From: Puniceicoccaceae bacterium
Lineage (GTDB): Bacteria > Verrucomicrobiota > Verrucomicrobiia > Opitutales > Coraliomargaritaceae
Direction: 5' to 3'
DNA: 40,739 bases
Assembly: GCA_002729725.1 (NCBI GenBank)
Contig: PBYS01000068.1
Span: 1 to 40,739 of the forward strand
This document shows, in pieces, positions 23,938 through 32,892 of the stretch. The position numbers were made by a program, and so were the translations under genes. The notes below the pieces were generated by a model, which was not told where the DNA came from, ran no database searches, and worked only from the letters and a program-made list of their open reading frames with translations. The first letter of the stretch is position 1. Each line of letters starts with the position of its first letter.

Positions 23938-25281
23938 ATGAGCTTTTCAAAATACGAAACCTACAAAGACTCAGGCGTGGAATGGTTGGGCGAAGTGCCG
24001 AGCCATTGGGGCGTCTATCCGTTCCAAAGTCTCTTTGGCATGAGCGGAGAAAAAAATGGAAAGCAGATTGTAGGAGAGATGCTTTCTATCTCTGGCTTTA
24101 GAGGAGTAGAAACGAAACACTATGAGTCTGAATCACAGAAACGGACAGCCGAACAACTTGCGGACTATCGTGTTGTCCGTCGTGGGCAACTGGCAGTTAA
24201 TACCATGTGGCTTAATTACGCAGGACTAGGCGTCAGTGCGATCGAAGGGCACATGAGTCCCGCATATCGAGCTTACAATATTTCATCGAAATACAATCAA
24301 CGCTTTGCTCACCATTTATTAAGGAGCTCACTATATGTCGAAGCTTATACTGGATTAATGCAGGGTATTCGCCCCAATTCACTTCAAATAAAAAATGAGG
24401 ATTTCAAAAAAATCCCAGTTCTCCTCCCGCCAAAAAACGAACAAGACCGCATCGTCGCCTTCCTCGACGAAAAGACGGCGCAGATCGACGAACTGATCGC
24501 CAAGAAGGAGCGCCAGATCGAACTGCTGGAGGAGCAAAAAGCCATCCGCATCCACCAAGCCGTCACCCGAGGCCTCAACCCCGTCCTGTCCGCCGAAGCT
24601 TCAGCGAAGGAGGGCGTCAAACTCAAACCCTCCGGCATCGAATGGATCGGCGACATCCCGGAGCATTGGGAAGTTGTGAAACTCCGGCGACTGCTTGTAA
24701 ATATTGAGCAGGGCAACAGCCCCACAGCCGTTCAAGATGACGGTGAATTAGATCAGTGGAAAGTTATTACTCTCTCAGCAGTATCCAAAGGAGCATTTAA
24801 ACAGGAAGCGTTTAAACCAATTTCTGCGAACACAGATAATAAATTTAAGAACACACTAGCTGATGGTGATTTGCTACTAACTCGTGCAAACACTCGTAGT
24901 TTAGTCGGCGACTGTTGCATTGTGCGAAATGTTCTAATTAACACGACTTTCAGTGATCTAGTCTATCGTTTTAGCCCAAACAAACGTGCCAATAAATCAT
25001 ACTTACTATGCTATCTCCTTTCCAAAGCCGCTAGGGCACAAATTGAGCGCGATGCCCGAGGATCGAATGAAACGATGTGCAAAGTGTCTCATGGTCACAT
25101 AAAAGAATGGGACATCACCCTACCGCCTCCGTCGGAGCAAACCGACATCGTAGAAAATCTGGCTAACTACCAGAAAAAGCATGAAACAACACTCGGAGTT
25201 ATTAAGGCTCAAATTCAATCCCTCAAGACCCTCCGCAGCACACTCATAGCTCACGCGGTGACTGGGAAAATTAAAGTTTAA
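23938..25281 (+). CDS. hsdS: Type I restriction-modification specificity subunit HsdS
   Basis: DNA-recognition subunit, 447 aa, setting the bipartite target of the HsdM/HsdR complex. It shows the two-fold plan. Target recognition domain 1 starts with GVEWLGEVPSHWG (about residues 13-25). The central conserved helix is QDRIVAFLDEKTAQIDELI to HQAVTRGLNP. Domain 2 starts with GIEWIGDIPEHWE (about 237-249), and a second, divergent helix (TDIVENLANYQKK, LRSTLIAHAVTGKI) ends the protein. Between the central helix and domain 2 there is an extra block, SAEASAKEG, encoded by an imperfect palindrome (24589-24615) that looks like an in-frame repeat insertion. The domain 2 sequence is AT-richer than the central helix, as expected for exchanged recognition domains. 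The stop is only six bases before the next gene. Confidence 0.93.
   Translation: MSFSKYETYKDSGVEWLGEVPSHWGVYPFQSLFGMSGEKNGKQIVGEMLSISGFRGVETKHYESESQKRTAEQLADYRVVRRGQLAVNTMWLNYAGLGVSAIEGHMSPAYRAYNISSKYNQRFAHHLLRSSLYVEAYTGLMQGIRPNSLQIKNEDFKKIPVLLPPKNEQDRIVAFLDEKTAQIDELIAKKERQIELLEEQKAIRIHQAVTRGLNPVLSAEASAKEGVKLKPSGIEWIGDIPEHWEVVKLRRLLVNIEQGNSPTAVQDDGELDQWKVITLSAVSKGAFKQEAFKPISANTDNKFKNTLADGDLLLTRANTRSLVGDCCIVRNVLINTTFSDLVYRFSPNKRANKSYLLCYLLSKAARAQIERDARGSNETMCKVSHGHIKEWDITLPPPSEQTDIVENLANYQKKHETTLGVIKAQIQSLKTLRSTLIAHAVTGKIKV
24589..24615. repeat. Palindromic repeat inserted in frame inside hsdS
   Basis: TCCGCCGAAGCTTCAGCGAAGG is an imperfect palindrome centred on AAGCTT. It encodes SAEASAK between the conserved GLNP of the central helix and KPSGIEW of the second recognition domain, where normal HsdS proteins have only a few residues. 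It resembles small repeats that enter coding sequence as extra peptide linkers. Confidence 0.5.
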
Positions 25282-25287
25282 ACACAT

Positions 25288-25944
25288 ATGAAAAAAGAAT
25301 TCTCCTTTTATGAGTTCACCGGTGTGTTGCTCCCTGGAGCTACGCTACTCTTTGGCATCATCTGGCTAGAACCGTCAGTGAAGACTTTCTTGCTAGATGA
25401 AGAAATCACACTCGGAGCATTGGGGCTCTTCACAATTGCGGCCTACTTAGCAGGTCACCTTATTCAATCATTCGGAAATATCTTTGAACTAATCGCTTGG
25501 TCCTATACGGGAAAACCGACACACTGGATACGCGATGTAAAACGAAAACCCTTATTGCTCAGTAAACGACAGCTTGAAGACCTGCCGAAAGCAATTGAAA
25601 CACTTACAGGACAAACGATCACAGACATCAAGTCGCTAACTCGAAAGGATACGAATGATTTGAGAGGTCGCATATATGCTACACTCAGTAAACGTAAGAT
25701 CACTGAGCGAATTGACATATTCAATGGCAACTATGGTATGTTTCGTGGCATCGCGGCTGCTTCGATACTGATAGCAATCTGCGGATTTATTCAAACGGAC
25801 CTAAAGTCCCGCCAGTTTTGGATTCCCCTCATTATATCATTACCTGCCATCTATAGATGCTATCGCTTTGGAGTCTACTATGCTAAGGAACTATACTGGG
25901 TAGCGTTAAATGAAGGTTCTAAGCAAGAGGAGGTAGCAAAATGA
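25288..25944 (+). CDS. Hypothetical membrane protein, first gene of the six-gene cassette
   Basis: A 218-aa protein with two hydrophobic segments near the N-terminus (about residues 11-27, GVLLPGATLLFGIIWL, and 40-62) and two near the C-terminus (about 152-166, and 173-185), with a charged helical middle (TLTGQTITDIKSLTRK). The opening EFSFYEFTGVLLPGA recalls a family of small membrane proteins beginning with SFYDFxGYLLPG that I know only as uncharacterised. It probably makes a four-helix membrane unit with cytoplasmic termini. It begins six bases after the hsdS stop, and its stop overlaps the next ATG by four bases, so it is firmly part of the same transcript. Membrane proteins in defence operons are often pore-forming effectors, but nothing in the sequence proves that. 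AT-richer than hsdM. Confidence 0.7.
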   Translation: MKKEFSFYEFTGVLLPGATLLFGIIWLEPSVKTFLLDEEITLGALGLFTIAAYLAGHLIQSFGNIFELIAWSYTGKPTHWIRDVKRKPLLLSKRQLEDLPKAIETLTGQTITDIKSLTRKDTNDLRGRIYATLSKRKITERIDIFNGNYGMFRGIAAASILIAICGFIQTDLKSRQFWIPLIISLPAIYRCYRFGVYYAKELYWVALNEGSKQEEVAK

Positions 25945-26966
25945 AAAACGGTATTGAAATCTTCTTTCAGAACCTCGGAGATGCGGATTCCATATTTGTT
26001 CGCACTTGGAAAAACGATATCCCAACAAACATTCTTATCGATGGTGGATATCGTAAAGATGCGGATCAGGTCTCAACGTTTGTAGGTGAACGCTTACTGG
26101 AGACTGGAAGCGACCAAATCGACCACTTAGTGTGTTCCCACTGTCATGATGACCACGCGGGGGGATTAGTCGAACTCGTAAATGAAAGACACTTCCGCAT
26201 TGGCCAAGCTTGGGTTAGAGATCTAAGAGGCGATCGATCTGTGCTTAGCCTTAGCCGTGTATCACAACTAAGTATGTCTCAAGCGAAGCTCGTTTTAGAG
26301 AAACTGGAACGTTCAGAGAAGACACGCATTGAATTGCTAGAGGGACTAGAGAAATATTATCCTGATACAATTATTAGTGAGCCATTCTACGGAGAAGAAA
26401 TCGGACCATTAATAGTTCTGGGGCCAACTTATGAATTCTTTCAACAGCAATACTCTAAATTTGATGACCGCGCTTTTGTAACTCAACTGGAAGCTCGCTA
26501 TCAAAAGCGTAACCAACTGGCCGCGTCATCAAGCACTGAAAAGCCTCTAGGCGACTACGTCTCTCCTGAAAATGAGGTTTCAACAATACTCGCTTATCCA
26601 TTTAACGAGGACGGCAATGAAAAAGTATATATGTTGACCGCTGACGCTGGCCGTGAGGGCCTTAATGATGTCATCTATAGATACGGCTCCGCACTTAAGA
26701 ATGTAAGATGGCTCCAGGTGCCACATCACGGTAGTAGACGAAACTTGGATGAGCAAATCATCGCAAAATTAGCCCCCGAGACATGCTTCATTTCATGTGC
26801 GGGAAATATTAAGCATCCGAGTGTTAAACTTGTAAATAAACTCAAACACTATGGGACTGTTTACAGCACACACTACTGCGTCGATTCTAACTCGTGGCTT
26901 CGTCAGTCCGCAGGTAAAGTATTCAATCTCAGCATAACGCCAGCGACCCCATTGTATGAGAAATAA
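25941..26966 (+). CDS. Metallo-beta-lactamase-fold hydrolase 1 (ComEC/RNase-type HxHxDH)
   Basis: A 341-aa metal-dependent hydrolase of the metallo-beta-lactamase superfamily. The metal motif is SHCHDDHAGG at about residues 66-75 (HxHxDH complete). A second histidine pair lies in VPHHGSRRN (about 258), and IKHPS follows about 40 residues later. VPHHGS is shared with ComEC-related cytoplasmic hydrolases and the wider nuclease/phosphodiesterase branch, so nucleic acid or nucleotide is a fair guess at the substrate; the exact activity is unknown. There is no signal peptide. Its ATG overlaps the membrane protein stop (ATGA), and its own end overlaps the second hydrolase gene by 11 bases. One sampled line inside the gene is 35% GC, which points to foreign origin. 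Confidence 0.82.
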   Translation: MKNGIEIFFQNLGDADSIFVRTWKNDIPTNILIDGGYRKDADQVSTFVGERLLETGSDQIDHLVCSHCHDDHAGGLVELVNERHFRIGQAWVRDLRGDRSVLSLSRVSQLSMSQAKLVLEKLERSEKTRIELLEGLEKYYPDTIISEPFYGEEIGPLIVLGPTYEFFQQQYSKFDDRAFVTQLEARYQKRNQLAASSSTEKPLGDYVSPENEVSTILAYPFNEDGNEKVYMLTADAGREGLNDVIYRYGSALKNVRWLQVPHHGSRRNLDEQIIAKLAPETCFISCAGNIKHPSVKLVNKLKHYGTVYSTHYCVDSNSWLRQSAGKVFNLSITPATPLYEK

Positions 26967-28233
26967 ATATTTTCACTTTTACTATGACTTCAAACCCGTA
27001 GGAGAAGGACTCTTCGCTACAGGTGCGATTTCCAATGCATGGAACGATAATATTTTATTTAATTGGGTCTATGACTGCGGCTCGTCAGATTCGCCCGCAG
27101 AGTTAGATCGTGAGATCGACGCTTACATACGCTCGCAGAATGGCCGCGGATGGATCGACTTTTTCATCATCTCACATCTAGACAGGGATCACATCAACGG
27201 GGTGGCTAGGATCATGAAGCGCATTCGGGTGGATAAAATATTCCTGCCCTACATGCCCTTGGTTGAGCGCATAGAGCTCGCATTGAATCAACCTGTTGTT
27301 TCGCCGGAATCACTACGTTTCGCCGCCGATCCTGCTGGTTACCTCGCTGAAGTTGGTAGTGACAACCTAGGTGAAGTGATCTTCATAGTTGGCGGTGAAT
27401 CTGAAGAGTATATTCCACCCGTCGGCAGCGACGAACCACCCTCACCTGAAGAGACCGATCTAAGAAAACGGATTAAAATCAAGAAAGATGATACAAGTCC
27501 TGACGGAGCGGCAGATGATCTAAAATTAAATGATTATGTTCGTTACAGCTACACTACAGCAACCGAACCAGCATCCATTGTCGGTTTGTGGGAATTCGTG
27601 TTCTTCAACGAAACGTTTAAAGAGGTAGATGCTAGCCTTACAGAAACTGTAAAAAAACGTATTCAAGGTTCGATCCAAGGCGACGGTTACTTTGATGATG
27701 CAGAGCAGTTGATTGATGACCTTAAGGATATTTATGAAAATCGCTTCTTCAAAGGTAATCGTCGGAACGACATATCCCTCGTCACCTATTCGGGTCCAAT
27801 CGTAACAGGATTGCTTGATAAGAACTTCTCAGATCATCATTTTCCGCCACCTCCGCTGGCATGGAGGCTACTTCATAGCAGAAAAACGACGTTTACTTAC
27901 TTGGGTCCCTTAAGCTCGAAACCTTCTATTCTCTACTTCGGAGACATCACCGTAAAAAAGCGACGCCTGCAGAAAATAATAAAATGGTTTGGTTCGGCTC
28001 GCTGGGATAGAATCACAATAACTCAAATAGCACACCATGGATCAGTTCACTCATGGTTCAAGAGCGCAGCCATTGAGTTTAAACATGAATACAGCGTCTA
28101 TTCATACGGCTTGCACAACACTTACAAACACCCCGGAAAAGATGTTGTCGATGACTTCAAAACCATGAGTGCAACAATCCTAGTAAATGAACACCAAGGA
28201 GCCTGCTGTTCAGGCATGCTACATTTTAAATGA
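26956..28233 (+). CDS. Metallo-beta-lactamase-fold hydrolase 2 (HxDxDH variant)
   Basis: A 425-aa protein of the same superfamily as its upstream neighbour but not a simple duplicate. The motif is SHLDRDHINGV at about residues 73-83, that is HxDxDH, with Asp in place of the second metal-binding His. The downstream histidines are kept: AHHGSVHSWF near residue 355 and TYKHPGKD near 393. A long charged insert (EYIPPVGSDEPPSPEETDLRK) separates the two halves. The D-for-H change may alter metal occupancy or make this the non-catalytic partner of a heterodimer. It overlaps the previous gene by 11 bases and the next start by four, so all are co-translated. Function is unknown. Confidence 0.8.
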   Translation: MRNKYFHFYYDFKPVGEGLFATGAISNAWNDNILFNWVYDCGSSDSPAELDREIDAYIRSQNGRGWIDFFIISHLDRDHINGVARIMKRIRVDKIFLPYMPLVERIELALNQPVVSPESLRFAADPAGYLAEVGSDNLGEVIFIVGGESEEYIPPVGSDEPPSPEETDLRKRIKIKKDDTSPDGAADDLKLNDYVRYSYTTATEPASIVGLWEFVFFNETFKEVDASLTETVKKRIQGSIQGDGYFDDAEQLIDDLKDIYENRFFKGNRRNDISLVTYSGPIVTGLLDKNFSDHHFPPPPLAWRLLHSRKTTFTYLGPLSSKPSILYFGDITVKKRRLQKIIKWFGSARWDRITITQIAHHGSVHSWFKSAAIEFKHEYSVYSYGLHNTYKHPGKDVVDDFKTMSATILVNEHQGACCSGMLHFK

Positions 28234-29117
28234 AGGGTATCGCCTACGAAAAAGCCGTCGCAGCCGTGCAGGCAATGATGGACCCCAACTCTACGGTGGA
28301 GCACAATATGCACATCCCAGACAAAGATGGGATCAAGCGACAGTTTGATGTCGTCCTCCGTGGTAATGTCGGCGGCCACAAGATGCTCGTCGTGATTGAG
28401 TGCAAAGATGAGAAACGCAAAACGGGTGTTCCAAAGATTGAGGCTTTTCATGCTAAATCAAAGTCAGTTGGGGCGAATATGGCACTGTTTGTTTCTCGAA
28501 GTGGCTTCACCAAGACAGCAGTCACAAAGGCACGCGCCTACGACATCGGAGTTCTGTCCCTAGTCAAAAAAGATAGCGACGAACCGACGCAACCGAAAGC
28601 AGATTGGTATATGGAAAGTTTCGCATGGTCACAAGCGAGATTCACCTTCCATTTTGCTGATCCCTCGATTCAGTTAAATGACTTCGACTGCGCTAAAATC
28701 AGCTATCAGGGACATCGGCTTCTCGACTGGTGGCTCAGTAAATTGGACGAAAACCACCGACTAGAAGACGGTGATTACGAACACCCACTTGTTTTCTCCG
28801 AGCCAAGAGAATTCACGATAAAAGGACAGCTTTACTCTCTGAACGGCGTGACTTGCTATGCCACGAGAACCAAGGAGATCCTGAAGAAAACCATTCCCCT
28901 GAAGATGGATGGATTTTATGACTGGTCAGAGGGGAAGGTGAAGCTGCCTCCTTCATCAAGCATCACCACGGGCAGCTTTCTCAGCGACTTTTCCGACTGG
29001 GAGCCACACGAAGGCCCGATCCCAGAGCCAAGCGGATTCTTCGATTGGCGACTAAAAGGGTTTGGCGCGGTGAATTTACCGTATAGCCAAGAACCATTCG
29101 ACTTCGAAAAGCTCTAA
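28230..29117 (+). CDS. Mrr-like PD-(D/E)xK restriction endonuclease-type protein
   Basis: A 295-aa protein with an N-terminal restriction-endonuclease fold of the Mrr type. It has KRQFDVVLRG (Asp40), MLVVIECKDEKRKTG (Glu57 and Lys59, the ExK pair), then KIEAFHAKSKSVGANMALFVSRSGF, which matches the conserved helix and strand after the catalytic core. All three catalytic residues are present, so nuclease activity is likely. The C-terminal ~170 residues are beta-rich (FTFHFADPSIQL, KGQLYSLNGVTCYA) and not recognised; they may recognise DNA or bind partners. It overlaps the second hydrolase gene by four bases. Mrr-type enzymes cut modified DNA, but here the nuclease is part of a membrane/hydrolase cassette and its trigger could differ. 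Confidence 0.82.
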   Translation: MKGIAYEKAVAAVQAMMDPNSTVEHNMHIPDKDGIKRQFDVVLRGNVGGHKMLVVIECKDEKRKTGVPKIEAFHAKSKSVGANMALFVSRSGFTKTAVTKARAYDIGVLSLVKKDSDEPTQPKADWYMESFAWSQARFTFHFADPSIQLNDFDCAKISYQGHRLLDWWLSKLDENHRLEDGDYEHPLVFSEPREFTIKGQLYSLNGVTCYATRTKEILKKTIPLKMDGFYDWSEGKVKLPPSSSITTGSFLSDFSDWEPHEGPIPEPSGFFDWRLKGFGAVNLPYSQEPFDFEKL

Positions 29118-29146
29118 CCATTAATTGGAAGCGAGAATGCATCACT

Positions 29147-31054
29147 ATGAGCGAAAAACCACTACTAGCGCTAATCTCTGAAATATGGAAGAGCGAGGAA
29201 CCTATCGATAAGTCTGCCTCTGACGGTATTGATCTGCAATCAGAAGTTACGGCGATCAGTAGCGACCCGGAATATGCCAGAAGTATCGTCGATGCGCTTG
29301 AGCAAGGGAAACCTGAGGGTGGCGAGCCTCATCTGAACTACATTGAATTCTGCCGAAAAGGCACTCGTGTTCGGGGAGTTGTGCCTGGTATCGCACTGTA
29401 TGCCAAGTTGGGCTTACTTGGTATTGAGGATAGGTCGGACTACATTTGCGAAATGATCTCGATTTCGGGTTACTCCCTGTTCTTGCTCATCGACACACTT
29501 GAAATCTCGCTTCGAAACCTCGAATTTGAAACTGATCGCCTTAAAGAGTTCTTTGAGTGCGGTATCGAGCGTGTCGGGAATGACATGACTGCTGGACGAT
29601 TTTACCGGAATGTAGAAACCTTCGTTCGAAGTCACCCCGAGCAAGCAGAAGTTATCTTAGGCTCGTATTTAAAGCATGGTGATACTCTATCAGATCAGCA
29701 ACGCGTGTTTTGCACTCTGCTTCTTGGGCATTTCCGCACACATCATCCGATTGAAGAACTCGATGAGAGCTTTCGCACTTCCGACCACCTCAAACTTCGC
29801 ATGTGCCATCATCGGTCATGGAGCGTATCCATTCCGATAGAGCAGGAATGGCAGGAGACGCAGCCTGTCCTTGACCGTATCTGCGTTGGTGAAATTGAAG
29901 AAAAAGATGCCGCCCTTAGGCTGGCTCTAAGTTTATCCGCGTCGAGGGACGCTGATTTTGAGGCATACCTCACTTCTGCTTTTACTTGGTTCCGATCGAA
30001 GATTGGGACAGAGCAAACTCCCGATCTAAAATTTGAGTTTTTTAACCATGCGGAATTGATGTGCGTGCACGCAAAACCAGAGGCAAGCGATTGCCTTTGC
30101 TCCGAGATCGTGAAGACGATGTCATTGCTATTTCCAATTCCGATCGATCATGAAGGAACTTGGGGAAAGTGCTTCGGGATGCTCGCCCAGATGATTGATC
30201 GAAGTGAAGTGGGATTTATTGAAGCTCTGGATCAACTTGTTGAATCTGACATCGGGGGCGTGGTTGAGCACTTCCGTTATGAAAATGACTACGTGTATTT
30301 GCTGAACAAAATGCAAGAACACGCAGAGGCAATGGGGCCCGCCGTTACTCGGTATTGTTTTTCAGCGGATCGGAAACAACGTCGATTCGGTCTCCATTTA
30401 TTCGACGTGCTCAACATGGATCAATTTGTAGATCCATCGGAGGAGATCACTCCATCTCATGTTTGTTTAGCCCTTTTGGAGTTTCGGCTATCAACACATC
30501 TGGAGGATGCAATTACCCGGTTTTATTTGGCTGTAGAGCCTTTCGCCGGGAAGTCTAACGAAAGTAAGGCTCTCTTCCGTGAACACGTTAGAAATGAAGC
30601 CTTAAACTATCCCGGGGGATGTGTAGAGTATTGGGGGGAGCATGTGGAACCAGATTCGATGCTCAGAGAGGCGATTCAGTTTCAAGAGGCTTATTTCGAG
30701 GCATTCAAAGACCAAGAAGTAATGAAAGGTATACGTAGTGTGATGCCGCACATTCAATCCGGAATTCATCTGAGGAGTCGAAAGCAAGCATCCCAGTTGC
30801 GCAAAAGTATGGAGGAGTCTCGTAGCCGGTCCCCGCTCCAGACACTTATAAAAAATGTTAACCTCTACTACGGGGAGGAGTTTGCGAATGTCGCTGGTGG
30901 CAAGATCAGCGATTCACAACCAATGACGAAACATTCGCATAGTATGGCTTTACCTCGGTTGCCCGAAATTGACCCGGAGGGAGAGTTTATCGATCGAATG
31001 CATCTACTTGCGGGAATCCGAAAGTACGAGGGAAAGGTGAAATCTGATGACTGA
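29147..31054 (+). CDS. Large helical protein of unknown function, fifth gene of the cassette
   Basis: A 635-aa protein that I cannot assign to a family. It looks almost entirely alpha-helical, with regularly spaced amphipathic segments (LFLLIDTLEISLRNLEFE, WGKCFGMLAQMIDRSEVGF, SHVCLALLEFRLSTHLEDA). This suggests a HEAT- or TPR-like solenoid acting as a sensor or scaffold. There is no Walker motif, signal peptide or transmembrane helix. It contains several Cys/His clusters (HAELMCVHAKPEASDCLC) without an obvious zinc-finger spacing. It starts 29 bases after the nuclease gene with GGAAGCGAGAATG upstream as a possible ribosome site, and overlaps the next gene by eight bases. The constant pairing with that gene should be tested in other genomes. 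Confidence 0.72.
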   Translation: MSEKPLLALISEIWKSEEPIDKSASDGIDLQSEVTAISSDPEYARSIVDALEQGKPEGGEPHLNYIEFCRKGTRVRGVVPGIALYAKLGLLGIEDRSDYICEMISISGYSLFLLIDTLEISLRNLEFETDRLKEFFECGIERVGNDMTAGRFYRNVETFVRSHPEQAEVILGSYLKHGDTLSDQQRVFCTLLLGHFRTHHPIEELDESFRTSDHLKLRMCHHRSWSVSIPIEQEWQETQPVLDRICVGEIEEKDAALRLALSLSASRDADFEAYLTSAFTWFRSKIGTEQTPDLKFEFFNHAELMCVHAKPEASDCLCSEIVKTMSLLFPIPIDHEGTWGKCFGMLAQMIDRSEVGFIEALDQLVESDIGGVVEHFRYENDYVYLLNKMQEHAEAMGPAVTRYCFSADRKQRRFGLHLFDVLNMDQFVDPSEEITPSHVCLALLEFRLSTHLEDAITRFYLAVEPFAGKSNESKALFREHVRNEALNYPGGCVEYWGEHVEPDSMLREAIQFQEAYFEAFKDQEVMKGIRSVMPHIQSGIHLRSRKQASQLRKSMEESRSRSPLQTLIKNVNLYYGEEFANVAGGKISDSQPMTKHSHSMALPRLPEIDPEGEFIDRMHLLAGIRKYEGKVKSDD

Positions 31055-32867
31055 AAAGCAAGCCAGTAACCTTGGCGAATCGAGGGATTTCGTTGTGAGC
31101 TATGTCAAAGGGCTCAAAGAGCGAACGATGGTGCGCAAAGACGCCATGGTTTACGGTTTAGACTGGGTTCTCTACCAGCTCGCATTGGCAAAGGGATGGG
31201 ATCCACAGCGCTTGCCGTTCGCCAGATCGGAAAGCGGAGCCAACCATAAGACGGAACCCGAGTATGGCATTGATCTATCTTTTCTCCGAGACGAAGGCAA
31301 AGAACTCATAATCTTTGTCCTGAAAGATGAACCGCTAAAGAACAAGACTTGGAGCAGTGAGCGAATTAAGGATGATCTAGAGAAGGCGATGTATCCTAGA
31401 CTGTCTTCAGCGGTGTATGATGATGTTGTTCGGGTTTGCGTGGTTTTGGCCTACAACAAGGACGAAGATCAGGCAGGGATAGAACTTTTCGACCGCTTTG
31501 TTGAAAATCAGACAAAATCGATATCTGGCAATCGTGAACTCCACTTTGAGCGTTGGAACCTGACTTCGATCAGCGACGAGGTGCACTCGAACTTACTGAG
31601 TCCTGCGCTCTTGCCGGAGGGCATCTCGGATTTGCTGCGGTATGCCGCAACACATTTCAAGCAGTGTCAGGTTGGATCAGATAGCTGGATTCAGTTTATG
31701 CTTCCGAACTGGGACAACCTCATCTCCCAAGTGCTAGATTCAAGAGAGCAAGATTATCGTAAAATCAGCATACTCTCCATGTCGGCAGTTATCATGGGGA
31801 AGTCCAGAGGGCACTCGAACGGTTCCGATGTCGGCTATATCGAGTTGGTTGAGAAGCTTATGCTGCGGATGTGGGACTATGCCTCTCATCTTGATGATAA
31901 ATCAGTCAAAGCTCTGGTATCTCAGGCATGGGTAGAACTTTATCTTTCGGAGCTGGAACGGTTTTATCAGAAATATGGCTCTTATCTGAGGCAAGCTCAT
32001 GCCGTGTCTATGATCTCTAGAGCCAGTGGGCTGGATGCAATCAATGCTGGATTTAACGCTTATTGGCACCTAGCTCGGATCGGATTATTTACTTATGCGA
32101 TAGAGAATCTCACGGAAGATTCCGACGATGGACGCGAATATTTGAGCAGTAAATACTCTGAGTTCGCAGATATCGTGGAGCGCATGATCTATAACGAACC
32201 AGGCTCTTTGCGGCCTTTGATTGACGCACATCAGGCACAAGTATTTCTTATTTGGAGGCTATTAGCTAAATCCGGGAGGATCGGTGTGCTTTGTGATTTT
32301 CTCAATTTGCTGGTAGATCGTTTACTGGCACGTCGCATCAACAAAGTGGGGATTCCATTTATTGATGGGCATAACAGCTATAAGATTGTGGCTGAAGCAG
32401 CCGGGACGAAGGAAATGCAGGGAGTTGGAGACCAAAGCTCATTCTTTTGCTTAGCCCTCATGGAATATTGCATTCCGATACAAGAGTTTGGGAGCAGTAT
32501 AATCGAGAAGATATACCGGCAGTTAGTCCTAGGCATTGATGGATACGGGGAGCAATACACGGAGACAAAACCATTAGATCTTATCTGTTGGGCTCCTAAG
32601 GAAGGCTGGGAGCTGTCGATGCTTAAGGGCAAGAGTGCTAACAGCGTCGGGATCAGCTTAGAGTATCTACATGACTCCGAAGATGAAATTCATGGAGAGC
32701 GCATTGTTTCAAAGCTGCGAGATTACAAAGATGAGTATCTATTGAAATATCCCATTCCAACTAAGTTGGACATTCCTTCAAGTGTCATGATCTTAGCATG
32801 CCTCACTAATGATCATGCCCTACCTCCATATCTATGGCGGGGGTATATTTATGATCAAAAGTTCTAG
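31047..32867 (+). CDS. Large protein with PD-(D/E)xK-like N-terminus, sixth gene of the cassette
   Basis: A 606-aa protein of unknown family, the last gene of the cassette. The N-terminal ~180 residues look like a nuclease-type alpha/beta fold: EPEYGIDLSFLRDEGKELIIFVLKDEPL (Glu72, Asp76, Lys93), followed by a helix and a strand (RVCVVLAYNKDED). The second acidic position of the ExK pair is a Val (VLK), so catalysis may rely on Glu72/Asp76/Lys93 or be lost. From about residue 190 the protein is helical (WDNLISQVLDSRE, KALVSQAWVELYLSELERF, VFLIWRLLAKSGRIGVL). There are no ATPase motifs. It starts inside the end of the previous gene (8 bp overlap), which implies a tight complex between the two. 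Gene fragments follow its stop, so the cassette ends here. Confidence 0.7.
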   Translation: MTEKQASNLGESRDFVVSYVKGLKERTMVRKDAMVYGLDWVLYQLALAKGWDPQRLPFARSESGANHKTEPEYGIDLSFLRDEGKELIIFVLKDEPLKNKTWSSERIKDDLEKAMYPRLSSAVYDDVVRVCVVLAYNKDEDQAGIELFDRFVENQTKSISGNRELHFERWNLTSISDEVHSNLLSPALLPEGISDLLRYAATHFKQCQVGSDSWIQFMLPNWDNLISQVLDSREQDYRKISILSMSAVIMGKSRGHSNGSDVGYIELVEKLMLRMWDYASHLDDKSVKALVSQAWVELYLSELERFYQKYGSYLRQAHAVSMISRASGLDAINAGFNAYWHLARIGLFTYAIENLTEDSDDGREYLSSKYSEFADIVERMIYNEPGSLRPLIDAHQAQVFLIWRLLAKSGRIGVLCDFLNLLVDRLLARRINKVGIPFIDGHNSYKIVAEAAGTKEMQGVGDQSSFFCLALMEYCIPIQEFGSSIIEKIYRQLVLGIDGYGEQYTETKPLDLICWAPKEGWELSMLKGKSANSVGISLEYLHDSEDEIHGERIVSKLRDYKDEYLLKYPIPTKLDIPSSVMILACLTNDHALPPYLWRGYIYDQKF

Positions 32868-32892
32868 GGCGTGCCAGCCATTTATGGATATC

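Noticed and set aside
29147..32867. The two large unknown genes as an Avs/STAND-type system with the metallo-beta-lactamase genes
   Set aside because: Some Avs systems carry metallo-beta-lactamase-fold proteins, but no P-loop or STAND NTPase motif is visible in either protein.
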